From NCBI GenBank assembly GCA_030512335.1, contig JAULSU010000005.1:186001-250000 (forward strand): 64,000 nt of DNA, read 5' to 3'. The notes under the pieces were generated by a model, which saw only the letters and a program-made list of their open reading frames with translations, searched no databases and was not told the origin of the DNA. Position numbers and translations under genes: made by a program. This document shows, piece by piece, positions 10,107 through 22,150 of the stretch. The DNA is from Immersiella caudata (Eukaryota > Ascomycota > Sordariomycetes > Sordariales > Lasiosphaeriaceae). The number at the start of each line of letters is the position of its first letter. Positions within the stretch are counted from its first letter, which is position 1.

Positions 10107-10629
10107 CATGGGGATAACCCCACGTCGGTGAGAAACAAGATGGGACCTGCCAATACCCCCGAGTTCTCTTTCACTTCATCCTTGTATTTCATTACGAATT
10201 GTTGGTTTGGTTTCCCTTTTGTGTCATATAGAATAGAGACTGCTAGGCAATACTTGCGTTCAAAAGGGCAATCGACTGGGCTTTGGTGATTGCGCTGTCA
10301 AATGGCTCTGTTGTGGCACCGGCACAATAGCGTTGTTGCCATGAACACAAAGAAAGCTGGAATGCTCGCCGGGTGTGCCCCCAGCCCTTGCCACACACAG
10401 TTCCAAACGGGTGAAACTCTAAAGTACGATATATCAATCCTCTCTCTGTCCGCCACATTACCCCGGTCTGTCCACCTCTTTACCTGTCTGGTTCGGCATG
10501 CCGTTCCGTCAGTGCTACCCCTGAGGTGTCCGTGTACTACCGGCCTGCACGACTTGCCAATAGTTTTTCTGAGATTATAAGGGGATACCACGTCTCTCTG
10601 GACCAGAGTCGTTTATTTTCAGTAGCGAC
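10107..10629. other. Intergenic region with TATA-like element
   Basis: 3' flank of the protease and promoter of the next gene. A TTATAAG element at about 10575-10581 lies roughly 50 bp before ATG 10630, which suggests a short leader. Nothing else recognised. Confidence 0.4.
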
Positions 10630-11163
10630 ATGTTCTGCACCCCCAAGATGCGACTCACACTAATACCCATCCTCGCCCTCGCAAGTCTCTTCAACGCCAT
10701 CATCATCCCTAAGACGCTAGAAGAACTCTTCGCCGTGTCCCTCGAACCTGACAACACCATACTCATAACAGCTGTCGAACCCGGAGTAAACTCGACCATC
10801 CCACCCACCCTCTCCCAACAAGACCCCCCTCTTCCCATCGACTGGCACCTCTGCACCGGCCAGTCCATATCCCAAACCAACTGGGAAATAGCCCGGGACT
10901 CCCTCGCCGCCGTCTGCGATGACGGAAACATGATTCCCGACCATGGGAAGATTGTGGTCAACGTGAAGGGCACGCTTGCGTATGCGTGCAGCGGGGGCGG
11001 GTTGAACCCCTGCAGCACGGCTGAGCTGATGTGGTTTGGGGAGTGGATTGATAACGAGTGCGGTGTTGGGTTGGCGGGGATGGCTGACATGTCGAGTTGG
11101 GCGAAGAGGTATGGACGGGGTTGGGACGGGGATATTATTTGTAGGGGGGTTAGGGGGGGTTAG
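10630..11163 (+). CDS. Small secreted protein of unknown function
   Basis: Single exon, 177 residues from ATG 10630, or 171 from the in-frame ATG at 10648, which gives the cleaner signal peptide (MRLTLIPILALASLFNA). A 45-residue Pro/Thr-containing segment follows, then a compact domain with six cysteines (W-H-L-C, A-V-C-D, A-C-S-G, P-C-S-T, E-C-G-V, I-C-R-G) and repeated Trp residues. The order Trp, Cys, Gly and then a helix with N-W-x-x-A suggests a small disulfide-rich fold, but I do not recognise the family. No catalytic motif. It neighbours a secreted protease and shares a convergent intergenic region with the decayed minus-strand gene at 11.4-11.7 kb. Confidence 0.6.
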   Translation: MFCTPKMRLTLIPILALASLFNAIIIPKTLEELFAVSLEPDNTILITAVEPGVNSTIPPTLSQQDPPLPIDWHLCTGQSISQTNWEIARDSLAAVCDDGNMIPDHGKIVVNVKGTLAYACSGGGLNPCSTAELMWFGEWIDNECGVGLAGMADMSSWAKRYGRGWDGDIICRGVRGG

Positions 11164-11387
11164 ACGGTATAGAGATCGGCAAAGCAAGAGCGGGTAGAGG
11201 CACCGAATTGTAAATCTACTACATATATTTCAGGTAGGCTGCCTTTATGATGGTTTTACTTGAAAAGTCCAGCAATACCCCAACAATGAAATCAGCCGGC
11301 TGTTCTGGATCAAGGGTGACCCGGCCAAGGGCAAACAGTTGACAGTATGGTTCCAACCACTTGCGTAAGATAGGTGCTTTGACACTC

Positions 11388-11682
11388 CTAATGGCAAAGT
11401 TCGTCCGCAATCGCAGCCCATCCTTCGGCCTGCTCCCTGATCGCGTCCTAGATAATAGCCAAGTTGGTCAGGCACATGCAGAAGCGGTGAGAGAGAGTTT
11501 TGTAATACCTCATCAGCTTTCGGCCAAGGAGTCCCGACAAGCAGGATCATTAATCGAGCCTATTCTTGGGATGCAATCGCACAGGTGGCAATGATGCCTT
11601 TTTGTGGCACAGGGGCTGGAGCCGGAAGGGCTAACACGGCCGTGAAGGCCGTGACGAGGGTCGACAAGCCAAGAAGACGCAT
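11388..11682 (-). pseudogene. Decayed secreted protein with WXG100-like motif
   Basis: Minus-strand reading from ATG 11682 gives a signal peptide and Pro-rich spacer (MRLLGLSTLV, ending LPAPAPVPQ), then C-A-I-A-S-Q-E and a TAG at 11560-11562. The same frame continues with GTPWPKADE up to a plausible 61 bp intron (11448-11508, GTATTA donor, CTGACC branch, CTAG acceptor). The frame-preserving next exon reads DAIREQAEGWAAIADEL and then another TAG at 11388-11390. A W-P-x-x-D-E-D-x-x-R-x-x-A-x-x-W-x-x-x-A-x-x-L pattern is characteristic of WXG100-type helical hairpins at the N terminus of secreted bacterial proteins and occurs in some fungal proteins. Both stops fit CAG-to-TAG changes. I infer a broken gene. 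An open frame further down (11219-11410) may belong to its 3' part. Confidence 0.45.
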
Positions 11683-11988
11683 CTTGATTGGAATTTTCTC
11701 AAAGGACTCGAAACGCGTTGTACTGATGTTGAGAGAAGTGGCTGGGGTCAAATTGTGTTGTGGAGAAGGTGGAGACTGGACGAACATCAGAAGGGCAGAG
11801 TGGTCATTTTATGCTTGAAATTGGGAGCGTGAAGGTCTTGGATTTCTCCTTATTTGTCTTGTTCCACAGACATGTGCCACGACGCAGCATGGTGTTATCG
11901 AAGGAATGACCCCCAAGGCATCCTACAACGGAACTCAGTGCCCTTTTCCGTCGAGTTGGAACACACCCAGCTCTTGGCTACTACGGAA

Positions 11989-14900
11989 CTAGATTTTGCC
12001 CACCTCGCGTCCAATCAGCTGGAAATGCTCGCGCCATCTTGCGACCTTGGCCTCATCGGGCGTCTTGAACGGATCCCGGTTCAGCTTCTCAACGTCGACC
12101 ACCACCTCCCTCTGAAGTGTAACCTTGGCCGTCGCGATGGGGTCCCTGGCACGCACCTCGGCCGCCAAGCCCAGGGCGCTCTCATGGGGGCCGCGCGGGT
12201 CGGTCCAGATCTTTGCGTTGAATTTGCTACCCGAGGTGAAGAAGAAGGAGCCATCGGCCGAGGGACCAACAAGGTCATCATTCTTGTCGGCAAACGGCTG
12301 CATCGAGGCTTCGTGGTGTCCTTCGAAGGAGAGGATGGCTCCAGCCGCGAGGACTGCGTCGGTAATGCTGCTAGTGTTATTATCAAGGGCAATCGCCACC
12401 GTGTCCGCCGACAGCGTGATGTTGGGCGACCGAGTGAGCATGTGGTCGATGTGCGGCTCCTGCATGGTCCCGTAGAGATAGAACGGCACGAACCCCACGG
12501 GGTAGCTCTCGTCCTGTTCGGCCGCCCGAAGAGGGCGGTTCTTGACGACGGATGTGATTTGGACGCGGGCTCCATGGAATACAACGCCGCTGAGATTAAG
12601 GTCAGCATTTTTTTATTTATACTTTAAAGAGAAAAAAGGGAGGACAAGGAAAAGAAAGAAAAGAAAGAAGGATAAATGAAAAAGCAAAAGAAAAGAAAAA
12701 CTCACTTGGAGGCAGTCTCGAGATTACCCTTGAAGAATGGCGGCTCTCCCGAGCCAACCCGCTGGAGAAGCGCCTGCAGGTCAATCTTGTCGACGGTCTT
12801 GAGTATCATTTCCTCCTCGGTGTTCCCCTTGAGCTCACGATACACGCGAGCGCTGGCGTCGTCAAACTCGGCAGACAGGATGGTCTGGTGGCGATGCTTG
12901 GCAACGTGGAACATGGGCCGGTACGACAGAAACAGCTTCTGGGTGCCGCGCATCACAAAGCTGTGGTAGTCGGCGGTGTCCTCGTTGCGTGCTCGGCAGA
13001 CGTCGACCTCTTCTTGGACGACTTGCTTAAACGTATCGCCGAGCATGTTGATGAAGTCGTCTCGAGACGAGAGACTAGCAAAGGGACTCATGACGACGTT
13101 CCTCAACACCATCAAACCCTCGGTCGATTTGGTCTCCAGCCCCAAGCGTCGCTTAAACGTGGTCGCGCACTCGCCGTAGTCCTTGTGGGAAAACTCGGTC
13201 GAGGTCAAGTACAGGGGAATCGTTGTGGGGTCATCCCCGGGCGAGTCAACCGAAAGCCGGCTGATGACTCTGGTCATCAGGTAGTTGGCTTCTTCGACAT
13301 CGGTGTTGAGGGTGCCGTCTGCGTGACGCCAGTTGAGAGCAAAAGCGTTGATGTTGAGGTCCGACCCCAACGCGCGCAAAAGCGTCATGGTTCTCTCCTC
13401 GACCGGCTTTCCTACGTCGTTGGCGACGATGGTGGCGTTGGTCTGGGCGAGAATCTCGTTTCGAATCCTCTCCTTTTCTTGCTCCACCTTTTGGGTGTCG
13501 CCGCTCGCTTCCGAGGGCAAGACGTTGAAGGGCACGCAGATGAAGCTGTCCTTGGGCTTCGAGAGGGCCGCCCATAGGGCCGAGAACTGGCATAGTGACA
13601 ATCAGTGATAGGTGTTTGTGGTAGGTGGAGAGGAGATCACTTACACGAGACGAGGTAAAGCAAGCCTCGCTTAACAGAGCCCCGTAGCCCTGGGGATGGA
13701 GCCCAATGACCTGGTTGACAGCCAAGTCGCCACCGCTGCCGCTCCCGGCTTGCTGTCCCATGTTAGCTAAAACATTGACGAATAAAATTAAGTAAAAATA
13801 AAGGGGAGTCTACCTTCCCTCGACACCGTATATGCCGATGCTGGTCACGGACCCGCGAGACAGATACGGGCTGGTCCACGTAACCAGGTTCTTGATGCGG
13901 CCATCGCGGTAGCAGAGCGCGCCGGCGGGGTACGGAATGTACCCGGCCTTGTGCGGATCGACTGTGATGGAATCGCAATACCGCAACGCGAACAGGTCTT
14001 CTTGGGTTTCAGTCCGAAGACACAAGTCAGGCACGATGCCATCCCCTCCGCCATTTCCGCCTCCCGGTGTGCTGCCGACGGGATCCAAGTAGTCCGTGCC
14101 TTTGGGCAGCATCGTGGCAAAGTATCCGCCCCAAGCCGCATCTGCGTGGACGAGGAACGACAAACCCTTGGCCTGGAAGCGCTGACGGAGGGCAAGAATC
14201 TCGCGAAGGGGGTCGACCGCCCCCTCTTCCGTGGACCCAATGACGGCCACCACGGCATAGACGGGTTGCTCTTTGGCGAGACATTGCGTCAGGTGCTGCT
14301 CAAGCTTACCGATGTCAACGCGTGCAGCATCGTCCACGGCAACATTGACGAGATTTTCTGAGCCGATACCCATGATGGCTACAGACAGAAGTCAGCAAAT
14401 CAGCTGAGAATAACAAGAGGGAAAAAGGAAAAAGAGGAAAGAAGCACGCACCAGCACCCTTTGGCCACGAATAATGCTTCGTGTTGGCCACAAAATACTG
14501 CACCGGTTTGTCCAGATCAAAGTGCCGCTCCAGCACATCCTTTCCACACGTCTGGATGTTATACGGGTCCAAGGCCTCTTGCAGCCACTTGGGCGTGACG
14601 CCAAACTGCCGGCGAAGTTGTTCGGGGATGTCGAGGATGGTCTTTGGCTTCAGATTCAGGAGCTCCCACGTTGAGAGCTTTCGGAAGGCCTTCCATTGAC
14701 CCTGGCTCGTCCTGACGCCGAAGGATTCGGGGAGGAAAGCAAGAGGCCCGTCGGGATCGTCCATGGCCTTACGGACCGACAGCGGGTAGAATTTGAGGTT
14801 GCGAGCTGTGCGAAACTGGTGAGCCGAATGATGCACTCACACAGAAAAGAAAAGAAAAGACTTACCAACCCAAATGGACTCGAGATTGGCCACGGTGCCG

Positions 14901-15470
14901 CCGCAAGTGACATGGCCCCATGCTGCAGGCTCGCTGTTGCTCTCCGGGTTGTTGACAAAGCCAAACATCTCGCACAGCTGCTCTCCGACTTCGATCTCGG
15001 CAACAGTGCTGATGGGGCTCGCCTCGAGAGCAACGTTGTTAGGATTGTACATCATCGTCATCATGTAGCCCAGCATAGCAGGCATGGACAAGTCGGTGCA
15101 CATGTGGGCCTGGTAGCGAGGTGACCAGAATGGGATCGAGTGGCGGCCCAACATGACCGCCGCTTGCTGCACCGCCGTCGAGATCTTGGCCGTGACGCGC
15201 TTGAACTCGGCCGAGTCCTGGACGGCCTGGGGGATAAAGGTGTACCCATTGGCCTGCGGCTGTTATTATAACAGCCCGAGGTACTTGGCTGGGTAGTTGA
15301 GGAGTTGGGGGATAACTTACAACATCCTCGCTAAAGTACCGCTCTCTTGTGAGCTGCAGCTCATCCAACAGCGTGGTGATGTTCTTTCGGAACTCGCCAA
15401 GGTTCTCGGCCTGCGGCCCGATGAAGTACGAGCTAATAGCTTGATGTGTGGTATCCTCAACAGATGCCAT
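11989..15470 (-). CDS. PLP-dependent group II decarboxylase (frame problem in exon 5)
   Basis: Seven exons on the minus strand: 15321-15470, 14866-15253, 14452-14805, 13814-14378, exon 5 ending at 13645, 12706-13586 and 11989-12589. All six introns have GT..AG ends (58-116 bp) and compatible phases. The product is about 1,010-1,015 residues, the size of fungal tyrosine/aromatic-decarboxylase-like proteins that have a long C-terminal extension. Landmarks: HADAAWGG with the PLP-pyridine Asp (about 377), and DPHKAGYIPYPAG with the Schiff-base Lys (about 441). In exon 5 the conserved S-K-P-G-A-A-A-V-A-T-W-L-S motif is read from acceptor 13753 (exon 13645-13752) but runs out of frame near 13717 because one base is missing. 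The next codons (N-Q-V-I-G-L-H-P-Q-G-Y-G) are one frame over. An alternative acceptor ending at 13742 (exon 13645-13741) keeps the frame but deletes that motif. The likely reaction is decarboxylation of an aromatic or related amino acid; activity is doubtful as sequenced. Confidence 0.85.
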
Positions 15471-16319
15471 TGTGTGTTGCGGTCTGGGCTGTATTGTTGA
15501 TATATTGCGGAGAGGTATTCGGCGTCAATGGGTGACATGTCTAGGTGGATGAGGAGCCAACATGGACAGTGAGTCGACTGCTTTATACACCGACAAAATC
15601 GTCACCTTGGACTGGAGCTAGACCCATATCCGGGGACGCCGTGTGCCCGTCCCGATCTTCGTTGTCGTGGAGATGCTGCTTTACCCCGCTCATTGGCGTT
15701 GGACACGAATCTGGAGATGTGAATGGGGTTGCACTAGGACTGGCGATTGGCGAATCTTTGAACATGTGGAACCGATCGAGGACGTTGTTCACAGGAGCAC
15801 CCGACCCTCCAAGTACGATCGAAGCTAGCGCCAAAAGCTGTGCAGCCCCAGACGGGATTTCCCGCGGTGATACTGATATGCTGTCTTCATGCAGCTTCCT
15901 CTAGCTGCTTACAATGGGGTATGAATCTTTATCAACATAGCGCTGGGAAACCAGGGAGGGTGAAGCTAAAGTTTATCCTATCCAGGCTTAAGTGTATGTG
16001 TTGTAATTCCTTTTAAACTTATAGCCTATAACTTTTAATCTGTAAAGGTTATAGTCCTCCTGGGGAAATAGCAAAGTGAGATTAAAGGTTAAGAAAAAGA
16101 TAAAATAATAGCTATAAAAGGATTTTAAGGTTAATATAACCAAAAAAAATATTCGGTTATAACGATAAGTGAAAACAATAAAATTAATAATAATATAAAG
16201 TAAAAGTAAAGTATATTAGTATTAAAAAGTACTGTGACTTTATTACTCTAGTAAAATTAAGTTTATCATATAACAATGGCTTATAACGCGGTGAGAACCT
16301 TATAAATTATGAGAACTAT
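15471..16319. other. Promoter region and GC-to-AT compositional junction
   Basis: The first 450 bp is normal-composition upstream DNA of the decarboxylase. From about 15.95 kb the sequence becomes AT-rich with frequent TAA/TTA and continues so to the end of the window. The 370 bp before the gypsy-1 LTR holds no recognisable gene and looks like RIP-affected repeat remnant. Confidence 0.55.
15581..15587 (-). promoter_or_regulatory. TATA box of the decarboxylase gene
   Basis: On the minus strand this is TATAAAG, about 111 bp upstream of ATG 15470. Position and sequence fit a core promoter element. Confidence 0.4.
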
Positions 16320-16846
16320 TGAACAGGTGCGGTGATGCACCATAAGACTCAGGGCACAAAAGAATAGAACCACCCCCAAGAACGCCAATGGCGGCCAGTA
16401 TGGCCGCCAGTAAGGTAGCTCCTTCTCCGATCGAAGGAGCACACGTGGGACTGACGTGTGAAAACGAGGACTGACCTAAAGGGAGGCACGTAACCGAGTA
16501 GGGATAACCGAGTAGGAATAACCGAGTAGGAATAACCAAGTAGGGATAACCGAGTAGGAATAACTAAGAAAAGGGACCGGGGACTACTACTTCTTCCTCC
16601 GATCGAAGGGAGGAGAGGTCACTTAAGCCATTCACGGGTGCAACTCGTGGTGAAATCGCCGATATCCTCTTTTTTCTCCTTTTGTTCGCCTACTTAGAGA
16701 AGAAACGCAGTTCGAAGAACCGCACGGCGCGGCCTTAACGGCACGCGCTAAAACTTCGCTAATTATAAAATGGTTACAGTGATATGCACACAAAAAAACA
16801 CCTAAAAAAAACCATAAGGGGCGATTAGAACGATCGCCCCGAGTTA
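16320..16846 (-). repeat. gypsy-1 3' LTR
   Basis: Matches 28179-28706 along its full length, with differences mostly C/T and G/A transitions. In element orientation it begins with T-A-A-C-T-C (T-G-A-C-T-C in the other copy) and ends in CA. Contains a tandem array of a roughly 14 bp unit (AACCGAGTAGGAAT-like, about 16491-16565), a hairpin around GGTTCGAAGAACC-like sequence and a terminal stem of GGGGCGAT/ATCGCCCC. Confidence 0.85.
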
Positions 16847-16857
16847 CGCTTCCCCTT
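16847..16857 (-). other. Polypurine tract of gypsy-1
   Basis: On the minus strand AAGGGGAAGCG directly abuts the left (3') LTR, the position expected for the plus-strand primer of reverse transcription. Confidence 0.55.
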
Positions 16858-19800
16858 AAGACTAACCACTGGTAATTACTGAGTAATAGTCTCGATCACA
16901 CAACTTAACACTTTTAAATAACTCTTTACTGTAAGAACACCTCTCTCCTCTTTTACAAGTTACCTTATCTGCGGAAATCTGGTAAGTGGGTCAGGGGCAG
17001 AAACAGGGTCGAAGTCCAGGGGAAATAAGGGCCTGTTAACCTCTTAGGACTAAGGACGTCTATCTGTGGCTCGGGTTATATAACCCCGCGGCGTAACGCC
17101 AGATCGCGCGCTAAAGTCGGTCCAGAACGAAGGTTAGCCTAACGGCGAGTAACACGTTATGAGTCGGTAAAAGGGGTAATAGCATCGATCCTGGCGGGGT
17201 CCTTAACAGGCCTCTCCTTACGCCTAGGGAGAGACTTAACTTCCTTTTTAAATTCACCCTTAAGACCACCCTTAGGGATTCTCACACTTAACTTAGTTAT
17301 CTCAGTCTTTAAGTCTATAACAGGCTAAGGGATTATAACGCCCTTTAAGGTAGCCCTTATAGATTACTGCTGGTCTGACCTAAAAGATAACGTATCCAAG
17401 TCCGAGACCCTCCGATTAAAGCACCTTTTTAACCCAGGGAGCTAGTACGCTATAATAGACTTAACGAGGTTTCACAGGACCTTATCAATCGCCCTCTTAG
17501 TAAAGGCCGCCCGCTTAAGCTCACTTGAGACTGTGAACTTAGAGCTACCCCTTTCCTTTTCGATTAAAAGAGCAGAATCCTCCTCCGGGATATTACAGTT
17601 ATAACGGGTAATAAATCCTTTATCCTTTAGGAGTATTACCGACTCGGTGTAAAGTTTAACACTTAAAGCCACTTAAAGAGCGTCTCAGATCGACTCTTTT
17701 TAAAGTAGGGGTGTGCCTATGGTAATGTTCTTCTCCCTTTACCCTTTTATCAACCGGAAGAGGGAGTAGGCAGGGGACGTAAAGGTATTAATTATAGGGG
17801 TTTTATAACCAGTTATTATCGTCTTTAACAGAATTATCCGGGCAGCTTTAGCAGTTATAAGGTTATAATCCGACTAGTTCCCTTATTAGGGTACCCGTAC
17901 CCACTTAATCTTAACGTCTTTAGGAGTTACGATCAGCAGCGATGATTCCACGATCCAGGGCAGGACCCTCCTGTAAAGACGCTAAAAAGTCTTAACCTTT
18001 TAGATCTTAAGATTCTTCCCTTATTTAAGAGAATTAACGCTGTAAAGGATCTTAAGGCAGCTGTTATACATAGCTATTAGTTAGTATTAGTTGTTTTCGT
18101 TTATAGGGAGACACTAGAATCGCCGGCTTACTATCCGTTCTTTCTCCTAGCGGTTATAAATAGGGTTAAAGAACTGTGTAAAAACGCCCTTAAAAGCGAT
18201 CCAGACTTTATCCTTAAGTCTTTAGAGGGTATAGGTGATAAGAGTGCCCACTTTAAGGTCGTTTAACCACACTTTTTACTTAACTTTCTTATAAACGTCG
18301 TAAAGTTATAAGGTATGGGTGGACTACTTCTCTCCGAAGATTATTAAGCTGCGGGGGCCTTTGTTACCGGGAAAGTGCCTCTGGTGTATCCTGTCCTCGA
18401 TTTCTAATCTGATCGGTCTGTAAAATGCTAGCTAGCTGCCGATTACACTCTCTGGGTAGTTGATAGGATTATTCCAGAGTGGTAAGATACTACCCTCCGG
18501 AATGATCCCAGCGTGTAGAGGTTACCTGTTAAAAAGCTTAACACGGTACTAGTGGTGTGATTAAAGGACTGTGGTAGTAAAGGCGTAAGTTTTATCTCCG
18601 ACCGTGAACTTAACTAAGCCCTTAAACTTCGGGTTTTTAACGAAATCGTAGCTGGGGAAGGGGGAGTAGACCTTAGGAAGGCCTGGGAAGTTACTTAAGG
18701 GGGGGAAAAGCTTTACTTGAGTATTAAAACTAAGGACTTACTTTACGATACGTTGCCCTTTAAGCGTGGCAGGAGTAGTAGCGTACGTAACGACGGGAGT
18801 CTAGGGGGTAGGCGAAGCCATTTTTATAAGTAGAAAAAGAGGGTATATCTTCCGATCGGAGGGAGGGAGTAATATACGTGTTGTTAGATTGTAAGAGGGT
18901 TTCTAAAAGTGTGTGGTTTAGTGGAAGTTTAGGGCTTAAGGTTAGAAGCAGTTAACAGGGTTAAAATAGTTTTTAAGTAGCCAGCCCACTGCCGGTAGGT
19001 AACAGAGGGAGCGCTTCTAGTTCGTCCGATTAAAGGAAGGAAAAAGCGAGCGTTTATAATGTTATTGTTTTTAAAGCAATTCCAGGCCGGCTTTGGGATT
19101 CTTCCTTTCCTTAACACCATTTTCTCCTAACAACTTCCTCTTTTCCACTAACCACCATATAAAAAAATAACTTTTAGCTTTTCCTCTCTACTATCTTCTC
19201 TCTCTGGTCAGAGCACTCCTTAGCGCCTAACACTAGAACGTAAAACTCTAAAGCTAAGCGTAGAGTTAGTAAGGTTTACGCCACCCAGACCTGTAAACCT
19301 CGCTTTTATCCTAAAGATAAAAGGTATAGTAATACCTTCTTAGTTCGTTTAGGTCCTCGACTTTAACTCTCCGCCCTAGGAGATCAAGATAATCCCGGAT
19401 GGCGCGCTACAACAGGCTCGGATAAGTTTAAACCATTTTTTTACCGTATTATTATACCTTAAGGTCTTTAAAATAGGCAGGTCTTTTACTAAAGCGTACG
19501 TGGCTTAGGTGGTTCCCGATAGTAAAGACGGTGTTAAGAACCTCTTCGCTTACCTTAACCTTTATAAGGCTTAGCTTAGGCTCTTTGACGGGAAGTGTCT
19601 TTCCCAGCCTAACACTGTGTATATTGAGGTGTATAACGGGGGTCCTCTCGGGTGTTAGCTTTATTAAGTTACTAGCCGTTTTAAGCACATAAAGGGGTTG
19701 TTTATCTAGGTCTTTAAAAAGATATAAGTGTTTTCCTTTATTTAATCAAATAATCGTGAGTTAACTAGGGTTTTAAACAGGAACTTTAACCCTTGTTCTA

Positions 19801-20900
19801 AATGTGTGGACTCCTTTCACCGTTTGTTCCGTGAGATTGACGGTGAGAAGGTTTAGTTGATGTGGCCTTTCTTCGAATGCGTGTTATGCTTACTTATTAA
19901 CGACGATTCCCGAACTGGGTGGTGTGGGAACTGTCAGTTTAATAACTGTATTTACAGCTATAAGAACCAGAACCTCCCTTAATAAGCGAGGTTATAAAGG
20001 GTAGTTTGGTTACTAAAGGTTTCTCCGTTAAACCCTATAACTACGCCTTAGGTAAAGGAGTTAACGTTTAACTTAGGCGCGGTTTAAGTGTAACAGGAGG
20101 CTTTTATTAAGGGGAAGAAAGGGGGGAAGAAACACGATAGGAGAAGAAAATAAATCCTTAAATAGGGGGATAAAGGTGGGGGAATATATGTACTTTATAA
20201 AGTAGAAATAAACTCGTTGCCTTTTCCTCCGTATTACTTTAAGGCACTGTGAAAGTGAAGACTTAGCTAGATACGCGCCTTTTTCCATTAAAGGTAAAGA
20301 ACCGGGGGAGGGGATGAAAAGAAACACCCCAGGCCGCTTTTACGCTACCTGCAGGTTTCAGAGTACCGCAGGAGTAAAAGAAAGCCACTTTAATAAGTTT
20401 ACTTCAAGCGAGCAATAAAAAAAAAAGGGCGGGGGGAGACCACACCGTCTATAAGGGGCCAGTGGAAGAGAAAAAGGAGGGAAGGAAAGAGTAAAAAAAA
20501 ATACACTAGGGGCTTAGACTTCTTTCGATTAAAGCACGTGTTTTGTATTAGGAGAGGCTGCTTACTATTAGGGGTGCGTGTGTGTGGCGCTTCCCCTTAA
20601 GTGTTACCGCGAGATTAAAAGGTGACACTTAAACAACCCTGTGGGGTATAGGACTAACAGTAAGTAAGAACTACGTGTTACTCCTCCGATCTTAGAAGCT
20701 AGGTGGCTTTCCTCGCGGAATTTTAACTCTGAACTCGTTTGGTTTAAGAATCCTAATACACTTCCCCTTATCGATAAGAAGTAGGATACCGCATTACCTA
20801 ATAACTTCTTACTTGTACTTAACTTCTTTAACCTACACGGTGTCCTTTTTCTCTTAGTCGGAGGATAGTTCACCGTCCTTATTAAATGTTAGTGTTAAAA
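16858..20900 (-). other. gypsy-1 region downstream of integrase, unassigned
   Basis: About 4 kb between the integrase remnant and the 3' LTR. Only short open frames remain (for example minus strand 19452-19688, 19400-19320 and 17472-17672), but several read like former protein sequence with stops at RIP positions. I recognise no envelope, chromodomain or other known third-ORF motif. It may be an additional element-encoded gene or a captured or nested sequence. Confidence 0.4.
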
Positions 20901-22150
20901 TATCCTTTACGGCTAAGTCTTTTAAGCTGTGGTTATCAGGGTTAGGGTTATCAGGGGCAAGGATAACCTTGTTATTAAACTCCACATAAACACCATTAAC
21001 TTAGAAGAACTTTTTAACCCTTTTTAGTGGGTAAGAGGTTTTAATCTGGACTCTGTTAAGAGTTTTAAAAACGTAGGTTAACTTTGCCCTAATCTTTTTC
21101 ACCCTATAAGGCCTATACCACTAATATGTGAGCTTCTGGTGTATAGATATATCGATCTCCCGCATATTATTTTAAACCAGAATTAGGTCTCTTTCTCTGA
21201 TTAAAGCAGACTGGGGGTGAAATTTATGTGTAAACCTCTTTTTCCGGTAATTAGCCTATTTCTGTCGTGTGGCTGTAACCCGGTCTGCTGTAACGTTTAC
21301 ATTATACTAGGCTTTCTAAAGGCACTTTACTCTGGCGGCCATTAGTACAGTTCTGACTTCGGTATCAGTTTATTCTTTATTTGATCGGAGGGAGGTAATT
21401 ACATCTTACTTAATAAGACGCTAAAAGGGGTGATTAATCTTAACTTTAGATATCAGGTTAAAACCTTTTACCAGGTAAAAGGAGGTTATCTTATAACTCT
21501 CTCTAGTACTTATCCTGTTAGTATAGAGGACGTAGGGGAGCTATTTCTTAAACCTGACGACTTTTCTACCGGTAAGTTTAGCTAACGCTGTTACGATCTA
21601 GTAATAGCCTCCTTCATTAAATCTGTTAGCTTTTAAATTATACGGGGATATACCGATACGCCTGATACGGAGCTGCTTAAGGTATTTATTTAAGACCCCT
21701 TTAAACTTAAAGCCTTTGTTAACCAGGACTTTTAATAGTTATCCCTATTATAAAACAATATAGTTTATTATAAAGTCCTTCACTACCTTAAAGCCCTTGT
21801 TATAGAGGATCTTTGCCTCTAGGTATTTGGAGAGATCGTCTTGTGCTTTAACCACCTACACCTTTTTACCACTAGGTTTAGATGTAAAAACTTAAAGGTT
21901 GAGAGTCCACTTTATAAAGGGCTATAGTAACGGTGTGTTATACTCTGGTCCTTTTTTATAATACCGGCTGTTATAAAGCTGGCAGTCAGCGCAGCTTCTG
22001 ATCTAGTCTTTAACTATAGCATATATTCCCCTCTAGTAGTAATGCCTGGTGATCCGATCATAGGTAACCTAACGACCTTAATAACCGGAGAGCTTATAAA
22101 GACACGTCTAGAGCTACCTTTACATCTTCGGGCAGTTTATAACCCTTTGC
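20900..22150 (-). pseudogene. gypsy-1 integrase remnant
   Basis: Minus-strand reading around 21961-22020 gives I-R-S-C-A-D-C-Q, matching the Cys-x-x-Cys half of the integrase zinc-binding (HHCC) domain. Downstream (21540-21640) a readable G-G-Y-Y-x-I-V-T-A-L-A segment resembles the start of the catalytic core. Stops interrupt it throughout. Boundaries are approximate. Confidence 0.55.

Noticed and set aside
13246..13761. 171-codon minus-strand ORF overlapping the decarboxylase
   Set aside because: Only its first part is genuine exon 5 text; the rest reads through an intron and out of frame into exon 6.
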